64,000 bases of DNA from an uncultured Prevotellaceae bacterium (GCA_902785945.1 CADAAR010000004.1:23576-87575); one strand, 5' to 3'; positions 27,773 to 37,668 are shown, counted from the stretch's first letter. Numbers and translations are program-made. Notes: generated by a model from the letters alone, not told the origin.

Positions 27773-28219
27773 TTATTCTTTGTTATCATGATAGGTACCA
27801 CTAATTACCAGTTCTACCGCTTCCTCCTTAATATTGGCATAAACAGTAATATGTTTGAGATAGTAGCCATCGAGAAAACCGTTACCATCATACCTAACAT
27901 GTATAGTATCTGTCTGTCCTTCTAGAATCGGTTTCTTTGGACCGCTAACTTTTGTACATGGGCAAGCGGCTTCAACTTTACTGATTACCAAGGGAATCTT
28001 GCCAGGATTACGTACTATAAAATCATGTGTCTTATCCACTTTCTCATAATAAGAACCAAAATTGTATTCTGTACCCTCTGGAAACTCTATCTGTGCAAAA
28101 GGACCTTTAGGCTTCTCCTTAAGCGTATCTTTGATATCCTGGGTATCTTGGGCGTTCTGGCTTTTCTGACCACAAGCAGCAAAAAGCAGGAGGACTAATG
28201 GAAATATTAGTTTCTTCAT
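27773..28219 (-). CDS. DUF1573 lipoprotein
   Basis: 148 residues. The start is placed at ATG 28219 (MKKLIFPLVLLLFAACG), giving a clean lipoprotein signal with lipobox FAAC. The nine codons upstream are not needed and precede the usual signal. The mature protein is an immunoglobulin-like beta domain of the DUF1573 family (FNFGSYYEKVDKTHDFIVRN-type strands, PGKIPLVISKVEAACPCTK), commonly found as single secreted domains in Bacteroidetes. The CPCTK cysteines are typical of the family. Molecular function is unknown; envelope location is likely. Confidence 0.85.
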   Translation of the reverse strand: MKKLIFPLVLLLFAACGQKSQNAQDTQDIKDTLKEKPKGPFAQIEFPEGTEYNFGSYYEKVDKTHDFIVRNPGKIPLVISKVEAACPCTKVSGPKKPILEGQTDTIHVRYDGNGFLDGYYLKHITVYANIKEEAVELVISGTYHDNKE

Positions 28220-28243
28220 ATTCTTCTCTTTGATATGTGGCAG

Positions 28244-28274
28244 CAAAGTTACTGCTTTTCATGAAAACCACAAA
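28244..28274 (-). promoter_or_regulatory. Promoter of the DUF1573 gene
   Basis: On the minus strand, TAACTTTG (28251-28244) and TTTG (28274-28271) are separated by 19 bp. It is back to back with the lolD promoter. Confidence 0.75.
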
Positions 28275-28289
28275 GTTTTTCGTGGAAAA

Positions 28290-28321
28290 TTTGGGCATTT
28301 TCTAGAATTGTCGTACCTTTG
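28290..28321 (+). promoter_or_regulatory. Promoter of lolD
   Basis: TTTG at 28290-28293 and TACCTTTG at 28314-28321 with a 20-bp spacer. The lolD ATG begins only 8 nt after the box, so the mRNA should be leaderless or nearly so. Confidence 0.8.
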
Positions 28322-28329
28322 TGAGCAAT

Positions 28330-29064
28330 ATGATTACAATTGAGAATATTCATAAGAGTTTTGGAGCGTTGGAAGTGCTGAAAGGCATCGACCTCCATAT
28401 CGACAAAGGTGAGGTGGTGAGTATCGTTGGTCCTTCAGGCGCAGGAAAGACCACCTTGTTGCAGATTATCGGTACGCTGGACAGACCAGATACGGGTCGC
28501 GTGGTGGTAGATGGTATTGACACCAGCAAGCTTTCAGCTAAGAAACTGAGTGATTTCCGCAATCAGCACCTGGGTTTCGTTTTCCAGTTCCACCAGTTGT
28601 TGCCTGAGTTTACGGCTCTGGAGAATATCATGATTCCTGCCTATATCGCTGGCATTTCGCAGAAAGAGGCGAAGAAACGTGCGAAGGAATTGCTTGAATT
28701 CATGGGTCTGAGCGACCGTGCCTCACACAAGCCAAATGAACTATCCGGTGGTGAGAAGCAGCGTGTGGCAGTGGCTCGTGCGCTGATTAATAATCCTGCT
28801 GTGATTCTGGCTGATGAGCCCTCTGGTTCGTTGGACTCCAAGAACAAGCAGGAACTGCATCAGCTCTTTTTCGACCTGCGTGACAAATTCGGGCAGACAT
28901 TCGTGATCGTCACTCATGATGAGGGCTTAGCAGAACTGACAGACCGCACGATTCATCTGAAAGACGGTCTTGTTGTTGGAGCGTTGTCGAAAAAGAAGGA
29001 GGAAGAATCAGGGAACGAGGTGGAGACCGTCGTCGCTGATGGTGATGATCTGTCGCTTGTATAA
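28330..29064 (+). CDS. lolD: LolD-like lipoprotein-releasing ABC transporter ATPase
   Basis: Cytoplasmic ATPase of the MacB/LolD type that drives release of lipoproteins from the inner membrane or a related export function. Walker [11 protein letters not shown]-loop [10 protein letters not shown], signature [15 protein letters not shown], Walker [13 protein letters not shown] and switch His in VTHDEGLA are intact. The start is ATG 28330, because the GTG at 28321 is inside the promoter. 244 residues, with about 20 acidic residues beyond the usual end; this tail overlaps the convergent gene by 57 bp. No LolC/E permease gene is adjacent, so the assignment to Lol rather than another MacB-type system is by similarity. 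Confidence 0.85.
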   Translation: MITIENIHKSFGALEVLKGIDLHIDKGEVVSIVGPSGAGKTTLLQIIGTLDRPDTGRVVVDGIDTSKLSAKKLSDFRNQHLGFVFQFHQLLPEFTALENIMIPAYIAGISQKEAKKRAKELLEFMGLSDRASHKPNELSGGEKQRVAVARALINNPAVILADEPSGSLDSKNKQELHQLFFDLRDKFGQTFVIVTHDEGLAELTDRTIHLKDGLVVGALSKKKEEESGNEVETVVADGDDLSLV

Positions 29065-29634
29065 GTCGCCAACTGCCTGCTTGAAAACTTTCTTCGAAAC
29101 ACCGAAACGGGCAGCAATCTCTTCTGCAGGTGATTTGTCACCGAGGTCGCAATGCCCCTCGTGCTCATAGAGGTAGCGTAATAGTTCTTCCGAGAAATCC
29201 AGGGCCAGTTCATGGCCCGTTTTCTTTTGATAGCGTTCTACTTTTGCTGTGGCCATCAAACGGTGGGTTTTCTCGTCTTCCATCACGTAAACATAGTATT
29301 TTTTGCCACGCTCCATACGCTGTTTCTGTTCGCGGAAGGGACAGAACAGATCTTTCATCAGTCCCCAATTCAGGAAGGCCCCATATTCATTGGTCCATGC
29401 ACACTCCATCCATGCGAATTCTCCGACTTTTGCTATCGGATGCTCTGTGGTAGCAATGGTTCGCTCATCCTGATCAAGATAGATAAACACCTCTATCTCA
29501 TCACCGATGCGCATATCTTTTGTGACGTAACGGTTTGGCAAGAGGATATTTCCCTCGTCGCCCCCGTCCAAGTACAGTCCGTAGTCTGTACGTTTCTTGA
29601 TTCTCAGTGTATGATATTCTCCTAATTTCAGCAT
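29008..29634 (-). CDS. S1-like RNA-binding protein, CvfB family
   Basis: 208 residues. An S1-type OB fold at residues 1-65 ([25 protein letters not shown]) is followed by a second S1-like segment ([19 protein letters not shown]) and a C-terminal winged-helix region ([20 protein letters not shown]). This order matches CvfB/YitL proteins, which bind RNA and affect virulence gene expression in Firmicutes; here the protein lacks one S1 module compared with the about 280-300-residue relatives. It lies immediately downstream of the antiporter gene with a gap of one base. Its 3' end overlaps lolD tail to tail over 57 bp. Confidence 0.85.
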   Translation of the reverse strand: MLKLGEYHTLRIKKRTDYGLYLDGGDEGNILLPNRYVTKDMRIGDEIEVFIYLDQDERTIATTEHPIAKVGEFAWMECAWTNEYGAFLNWGLMKDLFCPFREQKQRMERGKKYYVYVMEDEKTHRLMATAKVERYQKKTGHELALDFSEELLRYLYEHEGHCDLGDKSPAEEIAARFGVSKKVFKQAVGDLYKRQIITISDDGLHLVP

Positions 29635-29635
29635 A

Positions 29636-31798
29636 TTACTCTTTCACTTCTCTTTTTTTGTGAATCCACTGTGAAATGGTTGTATATAGCGAAGTCTCCT
29701 CATGGTGCTGGGCCTCGGTGAAGCTCATGTGTTCGTCCTTCTGGTCACCATATTGATCTGGGAAGATAATCATGAGGTTCTTGCCAGAGAAGTACTTTTG
29801 CAACTCGTCGGGCAGGCGCTCTAAGGCATTCTTATAAGAGATAGTGCCTTTACGGGCGGTGATGACGACGAACATGTGGTCTTCCTGAATAGCGGCAGCC
29901 AGTTGTGGCAGTTCGTTCCAATGGGTCATGGGTGTATATTCTGCTCGTACGTTGGGATGGCGATTATTGATATACTCGGCAATCAGTACGAGCGATTCTT
30001 CTCGGCCATGGAACTGGATGCGACAGTCCAGTTGTCCTGCAAAACGGCTCAAACGCTCCAGCCAGCGATGGAAACCTGGTTCAAACTCAGCCCTTGAGGG
30101 TACAGCCACCTGAATGCGTCGCAAGGTATTGAGGGGCTGCACAAAGCGAATCAGGATGATCTGGCGGTTCAGACCATTATAGAGACTCTGGATGAAATCA
30201 CCCCAGAACTTGGGGTTACGCTCCGTATGGACGTGCATACCCATGATAATCTCGGAACTACTGAACTCACGGAAGGCATGCTTGATGCCATTGGCGATGT
30301 TAGAGGCCAGGCGCACCTGTGTCTGCATCTGCACTTCAGCAGCAGAAGCCTGTTGTTGCAGTTGTTCCAGCAAACGGAGTCCTGTTTCACGGTGTTTGAC
30401 GGATTTCTCATCATCGTAGACCACATTCAGGGCTACGAGTCCTCTGTTCAATCGCTGGTTACGCATCAGCAGGGCTAAAGACAATAGTTGTGGGGCAATC
30501 TCCTGGTATTTGACACAAAGCAGAATCTTTTCGTCATCATCCGGGGTGTTTGTGGTTTTTGGAGTGCCTGGGTAGGAGATGGCATCGCGGCTTTGGGTGA
30601 GCACTATCTGCTGGGAAGCATGCTCTGTCATCATGGTAGAGATGATACAGGTAACGAGAATCATCATCACCACACCGTTGATCATGTCGGTATTGGCGAG
30701 ATAAACCCCAGGAGCTATCTCCAGACGCATGCCCACCATCACCATCGCAATGGCACCTGCAGCGTGGGCAGAGGTCATGCCGAACATCATATTGCCATCG
30801 CGCTGGGGCAGGCGGAATAACAAACTGGAGAAATAGGCGGCTACAGCCTTGCCAAAAGTTCCGAAGAAGGCGATAAGGCATACTACCAACAATACCTCAA
30901 AAGAAGTGAACACGGTACGCACGTTGATCAGCATACCAACACCAATGAGGAAATAGGGAATAAAGACCGCATTACCAATAAACTCAATGCGGTTCATTAA
31001 GGGAGATACCTTGGGGATATATCTGTTCAGAATCAATCCTGATAGGAAAGCACCGAAGATGCCCTCCAGCCCTATGGCTACTGAGAGCGCTGCTGAAAGG
31101 AACATCACAGCTAATACGAAGATATACTGCATGACCGCATCGGAATAGCGTCGGAGGAAATAGCGAGCTAAACGCGGTATGAGCCAGATAGAGCCAGCAA
31201 TGAAGACGATGAGTTTCAGCAGGAATGTTAAAAACACAAGGATAGACGACTCGCCTGTGGCTGTAAGGAAAGTGGAGAGGGCTGCAATCATCACCAGAGC
31301 TAGGAAGAGTGAGATCATCGAAGAACCGACAGATAACTGTACGGATGGATGTCGCTGCAGACCGTATCGGCTGACGATAGGGTAGGCGATGAGGGTATTG
31401 GACGCCATGATGCAACCTAATAAGAAAGAAGCGGGATGGCTGTAGCCCAGCACTGTCCGTGACATGACATAGGTGAGAATCAATGGCACGAAACAAGTGA
31501 GCAGACCAAAGATCAGGAACTGGCGGGACTTACGTCTGACACTCTCCAAGTCCATCTCGAGTCCTGCCAAGAACATGATATAGTAAAGACCTACACTTCC
31601 GAAAATCTCAAAAGAGATGTCGCGCTCCAAAATGTTCAGACCATATTTACCAATGACGACGCCCGCCAGCACCATACCGATGATGTGCGGGATACGCAGT
31701 TTACTCATGATGATCGGTGCAAACAGAATAATCATCAGCACGACGAAGAAAATCATCGTGGGGTCGGTAATGGGGAAATATGCTGCCACTATTGCCAT
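29636..31798 (-). CDS. CPA2-type cation:proton antiporter with C-terminal USP-like domains
   Basis: 720 residues. About 12 hydrophobic segments fill residues 1-400 (first ones [18 protein letters not shown] and [17 protein letters not shown]), the pattern of Kef/NhaS-type sodium or potassium/proton exchangers. The cytoplasmic part from about residue 420 ([20 protein letters not shown] onward) contains two regions resembling universal stress protein domains, likely nucleotide-binding regulators. The start is ATG 31798 ([13 protein letters not shown]), 8 nt after the -7 box; the upstream ATG lies within the promoter. Ion specificity cannot be told from sequence. It is transcribed divergently from asd and together with the CvfB-like gene. 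Confidence 0.88.
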   Translation of the reverse strand: MAIVAAYFPITDPTMIFFVVLMIILFAPIIMSKLRIPHIIGMVLAGVVIGKYGLNILERDISFEIFGSVGLYYIMFLAGLEMDLESVRRKSRQFLIFGLLTCFVPLILTYVMSRTVLGYSHPASFLLGCIMASNTLIAYPIVSRYGLQRHPSVQLSVGSSMISLFLALVMIAALSTFLTATGESSILVFLTFLLKLIVFIAGSIWLIPRLARYFLRRYSDAVMQYIFVLAVMFLSAALSVAIGLEGIFGAFLSGLILNRYIPKVSPLMNRIEFIGNAVFIPYFLIGVGMLINVRTVFTSFEVLLVVCLIAFFGTFGKAVAAYFSSLLFRLPQRDGNMMFGMTSAHAAGAIAMVMVGMRLEIAPGVYLANTDMINGVVMMILVTCIISTMMTEHASQQIVLTQSRDAISYPGTPKTTNTPDDDEKILLCVKYQEIAPQLLSLALLMRNQRLNRGLVALNVVYDDEKSVKHRETGLRLLEQLQQQASAAEVQMQTQVRLASNIANGIKHAFREFSSSEIIMGMHVHTERNPKFWGDFIQSLYNGLNRQIILIRFVQPLNTLRRIQVAVPSRAEFEPGFHRWLERLSRFAGQLDCRIQFHGREESLVLIAEYINNRHPNVRAEYTPMTHWNELPQLAAAIQEDHMFVVITARKGTISYKNALERLPDELQKYFSGKNLMIIFPDQYGDQKDEHMSFTEAQHHEETSLYTTISQWIHKKREVKE

Positions 31799-31806
31799 TT
31801 CGAGTG

Positions 31807-31838
31807 CAAAGATACGAATTTTTTCTTTTGTTTCCAAA
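31807..31838 (-). promoter_or_regulatory. Promoter of the antiporter gene
   Basis: Minus-strand TATCTTTG (31814-31807) with TTTG (31838-31835) 20 bp upstream. The box ends 8 nt before the ATG. The -33 element lies inside the asd promoter spacer. Confidence 0.8.
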
Positions 31839-31854
31839 AAAAGTAGTACCTTTG
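31827..31854 (+). promoter_or_regulatory. Promoter of asd
   Basis: TACCTTTG at 31847-31854, with TTTG at 31827-31830 giving a short 16-bp spacer. It overlaps the divergent antiporter promoter, so the two may compete for RNA polymerase. Confidence 0.7.
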
Positions 31855-31889
31855 CAGCCGAAATTCGAATTTATAAAAGGATTAGACTT

Positions 31890-32903
31890 ATGAAAGTAGC
31901 AATTGTAGGCGCGAGTGGCGCTGTAGGACAGGAGTTTCTGCGCATTCTCGCAGAGAGAAATTTCCCGATGGACGAACTGGTGTTGTTTGGCTCAGAGCGT
32001 AGTGCAGGCCGTAAGTACACATTTAAGGGTAAGGAAATCGAGGTGAAGCTGTTGCAGCACAACGATGACTTCAAGGATGTTGACATTGCCTTTACCTCAG
32101 CCGGTGCAGGAACATCGAAGGAATTTGCCGAGACAATTACGAAATACGGTGCTGTGATGATTGATAATTCATCTGCTTTCCGTATGGATGACGATGTGCC
32201 CTTGGTGGTGCCTGAGTGCAATGCCGAGGATGCGTTGAACCGTCCCCGTGGTATTATTGCCAATCCGAATTGTACCACGATTATGATGGTTGTGGTGCTG
32301 CAGCCGCTGGAGAACATCTCTCATATCAAGCGCATCCACGTGGCTTCTTACCAGAGCGCCTCTGGTGCCGGTGCCGCTGCCATGGCCGAACTGCAGCAGC
32401 AGTATAAGGAGATGGTTGAAGAGGGTGAGGTGAAGACCATCAAGAAGTTTGCTCACCAACTGGCTTACAACGTGATTCCTCAGATTGATGTGTTCCAGCC
32501 CAATGGCTACACCAAGGAGGAGATGAAAATGTATAACGAGACCCGTAAGATTATGCATACCGATGCCAAGTGTTCAGCTATGTGTGTCCGTGTTTCCTCG
32601 TTACGCTCTCATTCTGAGTCTGTATGGATTGAGACCGAGCGTCCTATCAGCGTAGAAGAGGCCCAGAAGGCGATTGCCGCTGCTCCTGGTTGTACGTTGA
32701 AGGATGATCCTACGACGCTGACCTATCCGATGCCTTTGGAGACAGCTGGTAAGGACGATGTCTACGTAGGCCGTATCCGTAAGGATATCAGCGATGAGAA
32801 CGGTCTGACCTTCTGGCTCAGTGGTGACCAGATCCGTAAGGGTGCAGCGCTGAATGCTGTTCAGATTGCGGAGTACCTGGTGAAGGTAGGCAATGTCAAG
32901 TAG
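31890..32903 (+). CDS. asd: Aspartate-semialdehyde dehydrogenase
   Basis: Reduces aspartyl-4-phosphate to aspartate semialdehyde, the branch point to lysine/diaminopimelate, threonine and methionine. The NADP-binding motif [10 protein letters not shown] is at residues 7-16. The catalytic cysteine sits in [10 protein letters not shown], and the substrate-binding stretch [13 protein letters not shown] follows. Start ATG 31890 gives 337 residues, the normal length; the longer upstream extension belongs to promoter sequence. Its last 11 bp overlap the start of a small lipoprotein gene. Confidence 0.97.
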   Translation: MKVAIVGASGAVGQEFLRILAERNFPMDELVLFGSERSAGRKYTFKGKEIEVKLLQHNDDFKDVDIAFTSAGAGTSKEFAETITKYGAVMIDNSSAFRMDDDVPLVVPECNAEDALNRPRGIIANPNCTTIMMVVVLQPLENISHIKRIHVASYQSASGAGAAAMAELQQQYKEMVEEGEVKTIKKFAHQLAYNVIPQIDVFQPNGYTKEEMKMYNETRKIMHTDAKCSAMCVRVSSLRSHSESVWIETERPISVEEAQKAIAAAPGCTLKDDPTTLTYPMPLETAGKDDVYVGRIRKDISDENGLTFWLSGDQIRKGAALNAVQIAEYLVKVGNVK

Positions 32904-33369
32904 GTTTTTATGGTTATTGTTGCTGCCGTTGCTCATCGGATGTGGTTCCGGAGATGATGACGGAAGTAGACTGGCAGAACAGATTGTCGGTAATTGGTAT
33001 CGTGGCTGGGAAGAAGGTGATGTGGAAATCATCGGTGACGTGAATGTTTCGCCTGATGATTTTATCTATCATTATTTCAAGTTTAATAGCGACGGTACTT
33101 ATAACGGTATGGTGCGAGACGGCTCGTTCTGCGCTTACGACACTTATGGTGACACTATCTATGCCGGTAACTATAAGTGCGATAACGACAACCTCCGTCT
33201 GGAATATAATAATGGTAGCCGGACCCAGAAGATTCAAGCCCGTGTGATGTCTTTTGATGACATGACCATTAAGTTGGAATATAAGAATACGGACTATGAT
33301 GTTCCTTTTACGGTCCGTATTAAGTTAAGCGCAACGCCGACGACACCACCGGATTTATTCGGCTTCTAA
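32893..33369 (+). CDS. Small lipoprotein of unknown function
   Basis: 158 residues. The lipoprotein signal [19 protein letters not shown] has lipobox LIGC. The mature domain is predicted beta-rich ([31 protein letters not shown]), resembling the lipocalin-like small domains common in Bacteroidetes lipoproteins. It overlaps the end of asd by 11 bp, so translation is coupled to asd. Its stop codon overlaps the convergent DUF4249 gene by 4 bp. No functional assignment is possible. Confidence 0.75.
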   Translation: MSSRFLWLLLLPLLIGCGSGDDDGSRLAEQIVGNWYRGWEEGDVEIIGDVNVSPDDFIYHYFKFNSDGTYNGMVRDGSFCAYDTYGDTIYAGNYKCDNDNLRLEYNNGSRTQKIQARVMSFDDMTIKLEYKNTDYDVPFTVRIKLSATPTTPPDLFGF

Positions 33370-34166
33370 TCCTCTTCTTCTACGTTGGCTGCATGATAGA
33401 CGAAAGGTTTCGTCACCAACCATTGTGCAGAGAAATAGCCCAGGCATCCACCCGAGAAATTAGGTATCGGGTTGGTGCCTGTGTTTTCCATCATCTGCAT
33501 GGAGAAGAAATAGTCGTAAGTACGCTGGTCGATGGTGTAGAGTTCTATTCGCAAGTCGTCGCCATCGCGGAGCACATCGCTGCCACCGTCACCCTCACGG
33601 AAGAAATTAAAGAGTTGTTGCAGCTCCTTATTCGGGTCGTTACGATCGTTCAGCACTGCCCAGCGGTAACCTAAGTCATTACGGTAGATGTGCATGAAGT
33701 ACCAATTGTCTTCGTTAGGCAGATCCTGGAAATTCAGTTCACCAATTTGGAACCATTCTGTAGCAATCTTCTTACGAATCACTCTGAACGAATTGATCGT
33801 AGGTTTGTTCTGCATGGTGGAAGTCGAGGTGAAATGCTCACCATCGACATCAACAGTGATGGTATAGGTTACGCCAGAAACACCTTTGCTCTTCGAGTAG
33901 TAGCGTCCGTTGGACAAATAGTTAAGTTGGTTTCTGCTGCCATCATCGCCTGTGATGACGACGGTGGCATTATTGATATCGCTTTTGGTGCTATTGTCAT
34001 CCATGTTTTGCGTTTTGCTGATGCGTGCTTCCATGTTCGTGTTGCTGACAGAAGCTTCTACTACATAGAGCGACGGCACCTGATGGTAGTCGATATCGAT
34101 GTCTTTCTTGCAGGAAGACAGAAGAACGATACTCAGACAGAATAAGAAACTAACATATTTTTTCAT
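33366..34166 (-). CDS. DUF4249 lipoprotein, partner of a TonB-dependent receptor
   Basis: 266 residues. A lipoprotein signal (VSFLFCLSIVLLSSC) is followed by KKDIDIDYH, and the mature protein is a beta-rich DUF4249 domain (PSLYVVEASVSNTNMEARISKTQNM at its start). DUF4249 proteins are usually encoded next to TonB-dependent receptors, and may act as surface ligand-binding partners, like SusD but unrelated in fold. Here the receptor gene lies 6 bp upstream, confirming an operon. Ligand unknown. Confidence 0.85.
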   Translation of the reverse strand: MKKYVSFLFCLSIVLLSSCKKDIDIDYHQVPSLYVVEASVSNTNMEARISKTQNMDDNSTKSDINNATVVITGDDGSRNQLNYLSNGRYYSKSKGVSGVTYTITVDVDGEHFTSTSTMQNKPTINSFRVIRKKIATEWFQIGELNFQDLPNEDNWYFMHIYRNDLGYRWAVLNDRNDPNKELQQLFNFFREGDGGSDVLRDGDDLRIELYTIDQRTYDYFFSMQMMENTGTNPIPNFSGGCLGYFSAQWLVTKPFVYHAANVEEED

Positions 34167-34172
34167 GGGCGG

Positions 34173-36227
34173 TCAGAAGCTGATGTTAAACGATACTGAC
34201 GGAACGATGCCGAAGAGCGAATACTGTACAGCTCGGGTACCATTACCTTGTTCACCGTCCTCGAAGTTGATGAGGAATGGATTGTAGCGATTATAGAGAT
34301 TGTAGATGCCGAAGACCCACTCGTGTTTGGTGCGACGGTATTGCTTGGACCAGACAGCACTGACATCGAGACGATGATAATCAGGTGCCCGGTAGCCGTT
34401 ACGTTCGGCATAATAGTATATCCAGTTGTCGATGATCTGGTATTTGCCGCTTGGTGCGGTGAATGCCTGTCCACTGTTGAAAACCCAGGCTGCACTCAGG
34501 CTCCATCGAGGTGTCAGACGGTACATCGCTACCAGGTTGATGTCGTGACGACGGTCGTTGTTGGCGTCATACCAGTGGCCTCCGTTGATGCCTTCAATTT
34601 TAGCCTTGGACCAAGACAACGTATAACCTAGCCATCCTGTGAAGCGACCGTTATTCTTTCTGGCAAGGAACTCCACACCATAGGCCTTTCCATCGCCAGG
34701 CAGAATCAGACGTTCAATCTCAATCTCACTGCGGAAGGTCTTGCCGTCGCGATAGTCCAGAATATTGGAAATTTTACGATAGTAACCCTCAACAGAGAAA
34801 TCGTAGGTCTCATCAGGTGTGACGACAAAAAGACCTGCGGTAATCTGGTCTGCAATCTCTGGTTCAACGATGTTACTACTGATGGTATAGCGATCGAAGG
34901 GGGTCGATGTGCTTTGGTTACGAAGGGCATGGATGTTCTGTGATGTACGGGCATAGGCAGCCTTGACGTTGAGGGTTGGCGTGAGGGAGAAGTTAAGACT
35001 GACGCGAGGCTCCCAGACGATGTGGGTCTTGACAATCTTATTCTTCTTGTAGTTATAGTACCAGTCGATTTCGCCCTCAGGAGTAAGGTCATAGTAGAGT
35101 GAGCCTCCCAATGGTGAGAAGGTGCTGAGGCGCAGTCCGGCTGTAGCCGTCAGTTTCTTGAATGGTTTGAGAGTCGCATTAAGCCAAACAGCATTCTCCC
35201 AGGCGCGACGCTGCTCTTTCTCATAGGTGCTGAGCACCTGCCATTCTGCTGATTTGACATTGAGCAGCGATGACTGCAAGCCTGCCTTCAGCTCGTGCTG
35301 TCCAAGGGAGAGATTGAAGTCTTGCCTGAAACTGGCCTGACGGATATGACCTTTATACCAAAGGTTGAGTTTCATGAAATCGACACCGTCGTTGTTCTCG
35401 TAACTGCTATAGAGCAGGGTTGTCTGAGCATTAGAGCCACCATGAAAGTGATGAAGCCACTTCAGACTTCCCGTCAGATTACGCCAACGAATATCGATCA
35501 TATCTTGCAAGGCTGTGCGGTCATAGCCCGTGAAGAAACTGAGGAAGAGCTGATCACGGGGTGTCATCGTCCAGTCTATTTTCGTATTAATATCGTAAAA
35601 ATAGAGTGTGTTGTCCTTGAAGTCCTTGCTTAGTTTAAGGAAGCCATCGAGATATGTACGACGGGCGGTGACGAGAAATGACAGTTTGTCTTTGATGATC
35701 GGTCCTTCGATGGTGCCTTTGGCAGATAACAGACCAATGGTTGCTCCGCCGTGCCATTGTTGCTTGTTGCCTGTGCGCCCGTTGATGTCGAGCACAGCCG
35801 ATGAGGCCCCGCCATATTGGGCAGGTAACAGACCTTTATAAAGTGTGGCGCCAGCCAGAGCATCATTGTTAAAAGCTGAAAAGAGACCAGCCAGATGGCC
35901 CACATTGTAGACAGGACAGTTATCGAACAGTACCAGGTTTTGTGCAGAAGTTCCTCCTCGCACCTGAAAACTGCTCGATGCATCGCTCTCTGCTTTGATG
36001 CCGGGCAACAGCTGTATGCTTCGCATGATGTCGGTTTCGCCGAATAGCTGTGGTGCTGTCGTCAGATCCTTTAGCTGGAGCTGCTCAGCACCAGCCTGAA
36101 CACTCTGGAGGCGTTGACGGGCAGAATTCGACGTGATGACGACCTCGTCGATACGTTCCGAACGGATGGTATCGGCGTCATCAGGGACCATCATAAGTGC
36201 TAAAAGAAGAATGCTTCCTGTAAACAT
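34173..36227 (-). CDS. TonB-dependent outer membrane receptor lacking the usual N-terminal domain
   Basis: 684 residues. A short signal (MFTGSILLLALMMV) leads almost directly into the plug domain (RSERIDEVVITSNSARQRL, FQVRGGTSAQNLVLFDNCP, LYKGLLPAQYGGASSAVLD). The rest is a 22-strand barrel ending in VPSVSFNISF with a terminal phenylalanine. The carboxypeptidase-regulatory-like domain of about 90 residues that usually precedes the plug in Bacteroidetes receptors is absent. The start is firm, because a -7 box ends 5 nt before the ATG. Takes up an unknown large ligand with energy from TonB/ExbBD, together with the DUF4249 protein. Confidence 0.9.
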   Translation of the reverse strand: MFTGSILLLALMMVPDDADTIRSERIDEVVITSNSARQRLQSVQAGAEQLQLKDLTTAPQLFGETDIMRSIQLLPGIKAESDASSSFQVRGGTSAQNLVLFDNCPVYNVGHLAGLFSAFNNDALAGATLYKGLLPAQYGGASSAVLDINGRTGNKQQWHGGATIGLLSAKGTIEGPIIKDKLSFLVTARRTYLDGFLKLSKDFKDNTLYFYDINTKIDWTMTPRDQLFLSFFTGYDRTALQDMIDIRWRNLTGSLKWLHHFHGGSNAQTTLLYSSYENNDGVDFMKLNLWYKGHIRQASFRQDFNLSLGQHELKAGLQSSLLNVKSAEWQVLSTYEKEQRRAWENAVWLNATLKPFKKLTATAGLRLSTFSPLGGSLYYDLTPEGEIDWYYNYKKNKIVKTHIVWEPRVSLNFSLTPTLNVKAAYARTSQNIHALRNQSTSTPFDRYTISSNIVEPEIADQITAGLFVVTPDETYDFSVEGYYRKISNILDYRDGKTFRSEIEIERLILPGDGKAYGVEFLARKNNGRFTGWLGYTLSWSKAKIEGINGGHWYDANNDRRHDINLVAMYRLTPRWSLSAAWVFNSGQAFTAPSGKYQIIDNWIYYYAERNGYRAPDYHRLDVSAVWSKQYRRTKHEWVFGIYNLYNRYNPFLINFEDGEQGNGTRAVQYSLFGIVPSVSFNISF

Positions 36228-36232
36228 GGGTG

Positions 36233-36240
36233 CAAAGGTA
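36233..36240 (-). promoter_or_regulatory. -7 promoter box of the TonB receptor operon
   Basis: Minus-strand TACCTTTG ends 5 nt before the ATG (CACCC-ATG), predicting a leaderless mRNA. Confidence 0.75.
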
Positions 36241-36283
36241 CAAAATAATCATAATATATGATTAGTTATTCATAATTATTTCG

Positions 36284-36291
36284 TATATTTG
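36284..36291 (+). promoter_or_regulatory. -7 promoter box of the small lipoprotein gene
   Basis: TATATTTG, 21 bp before the ATG at 36313. The TTG within it is not a start. Confidence 0.7.
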
Positions 36292-36312
36292 CAGCAGAAT
36301 TATCAAACTAGT

Positions 36313-36786
36313 ATGATTATGAAGAAGATTTTAGTAGTTGTTGTGGCTTTTTTGGCCTTATGTGCCTGTAGTAGTGAACCCGAGTATTTGAACTACCGTG
36401 GTTTGTCGATGGGTATGCCTTTCAAGGCTTTCTATGATTCTCTGACGAATCGTGGCTTTGCCATTGATTCTGCCCGTTCTGACTCAGACCTGACGAATGT
36501 GGTGATGAGGAATCCGAGTGAGAAGTATCATCTAGTACTAGCTCAGCAGAACGACACCTTGAAGATGATTCAGGAAACCTATGAGTTGTCGACCAATGAC
36601 AGCACCCGTAACCTCTGGCAACAGCTTCGTGACGGATTAGAAAAGGAACTGAATGCTTGGCCTAACTGTCCAGTTTTGGGTGATGACCACAAGGTGGCGA
36701 AGTTTGAAACTGATGGCGGTTTCATTACAGTGACTTTGAAGAATACCTATACGCCGACACTGAATGTCCTCTATCAGACGAAATAA
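36313..36786 (+). CDS. Small lipoprotein of unknown function
   Basis: 157 residues from ATG 36313 (ATG 36319, MKKILVVVV, is equally plausible). Lipoprotein signal with lipobox LCAC followed by SSEPEY. The mature part is short, with a segment LSMGMPFKAFYDSLTNRGF resembling the start of small secreted Bacteroidales domains, then beta strands to the end. It has its own promoter and terminator. No homology recognised by eye. Confidence 0.75.
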   Translation: MIMKKILVVVVAFLALCACSSEPEYLNYRGLSMGMPFKAFYDSLTNRGFAIDSARSDSDLTNVVMRNPSEKYHLVLAQQNDTLKMIQETYELSTNDSTRNLWQQLRDGLEKELNAWPNCPVLGDDHKVAKFETDGGFITVTLKNTYTPTLNVLYQTK

Positions 36787-36790
36787 GAAG

Positions 36791-36815
36791 AATCCCTCCG
36801 TTTTGCGGAGGGATT
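36791..36815. terminator. Bidirectional terminator
   Basis: AATCCCTCCG and CGGAGGGATT form a 10-bp stem with a TTTTG loop, between the small lipoprotein gene and the convergent cdsA. Confidence 0.85.
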
Positions 36816-36819
36816 TCTG

Positions 36820-37668
36820 TTAGATGATGGTCAGTGTATAAAGGTAAACTACTGCTGCAGGAATCGCTAGCAGCGAAGAATCGAAACGGTCGAGCATACC
36901 CCCATGACCAGGAAGTATCGTCCCACTATCCTTAATGCCTAAGGTACGCTTGAGAAGCGATTCTATCAGGTCACCCCAAGTTCCGAAGATAACGACAGTC
37001 AGTCCCAGTCCTGCCCATTCGAAAGCGTTGAGGCTGAGTTCATTGACACCATACTGTTCCGTCAGATACCATATCAGCACAGCGATGGCCATCACAAGAA
37101 TGCCGCCACCGATGCTACCTTCCCAGCTCTTTCCGGGAGAGATGCGAGGGAAGAGCTTATGCTTTCCTAAGAGGGAACCACAGAGGTAGGCACCCGTATC
37201 GTTCATCCAAAGGAAGATGAACACGCAGAGCGGGATAAGATAGGTGTATTGTATGTTATAACCTACAGAACGGAATGCCAGCACGTTGAGCAATGAGAAG
37301 GGCAGGGCAATATAGAGCTGGCTCATCATGGTATAGGCCCAATCGCTGATGGGGTCAGGCTGCTTCAGATAGAGCTCGGCTATCAGTAGGTAGATGATGC
37401 TGACGAGGTAAGGAATGAAGACTGAGGCTGGGGTGAGTCCACTGTTATAGCCAGCCATCGCAAGAAAGAAATAGACACCGGCTATGGTGCAGATCATCCG
37501 ATTGATGGTGATGTTCTGGTAGTCGTTTACCAGCCCGGTAAATTCCCAAATGGTCAGTCCTGTCACGAGGGCAAATAGAAGAATCATTGCCTCCGGACGG
37601 AGGAAACTGCATACAATCGCTGCTACAAACAGCACACCGGTTATCGTTCTTACAATAAAATTCTTCAT
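36820..37668 (-). CDS. cdsA: Phosphatidate cytidylyltransferase
   Basis: Integral membrane enzyme that makes CDP-diacylglycerol from phosphatidate and CTP for phospholipid synthesis. The CdsA signature is clear near the C-terminus: LLKRTLGIKDSGTILPGHGG and then LDRFDS. The upstream motif PGKSWEGSIGGG is also conserved. Eight or so hydrophobic segments span the 282 residues. The start is ATG 37668 (MKNFIVRTITG). It is the last gene of the rsfS-ftsH-cdsA operon, 29 bp after ftsH, linking membrane quality control to lipid synthesis. Confidence 0.95.
   Translation of the reverse strand: MKNFIVRTITGVLFVAAIVCSFLRPEAMILLFALVTGLTIWEFTGLVNDYQNITINRMICTIAGVYFFLAMAGYNSGLTPASVFIPYLVSIIYLLIAELYLKQPDPISDWAYTMMSQLYIALPFSLLNVLAFRSVGYNIQYTYLIPLCVFIFLWMNDTGAYLCGSLLGKHKLFPRISPGKSWEGSIGGGILVMAIAVLIWYLTEQYGVNELSLNAFEWAGLGLTVVIFGTWGDLIESLLKRTLGIKDSGTILPGHGGMLDRFDSSLLAIPAAVVYLYTLTII

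Noticed and set aside
31617-31889. N-terminal extension of asd
   Set aside because: Antisense to the antiporter gene and upstream of the asd promoter; the Rossmann motif starts properly at ATG 31890.
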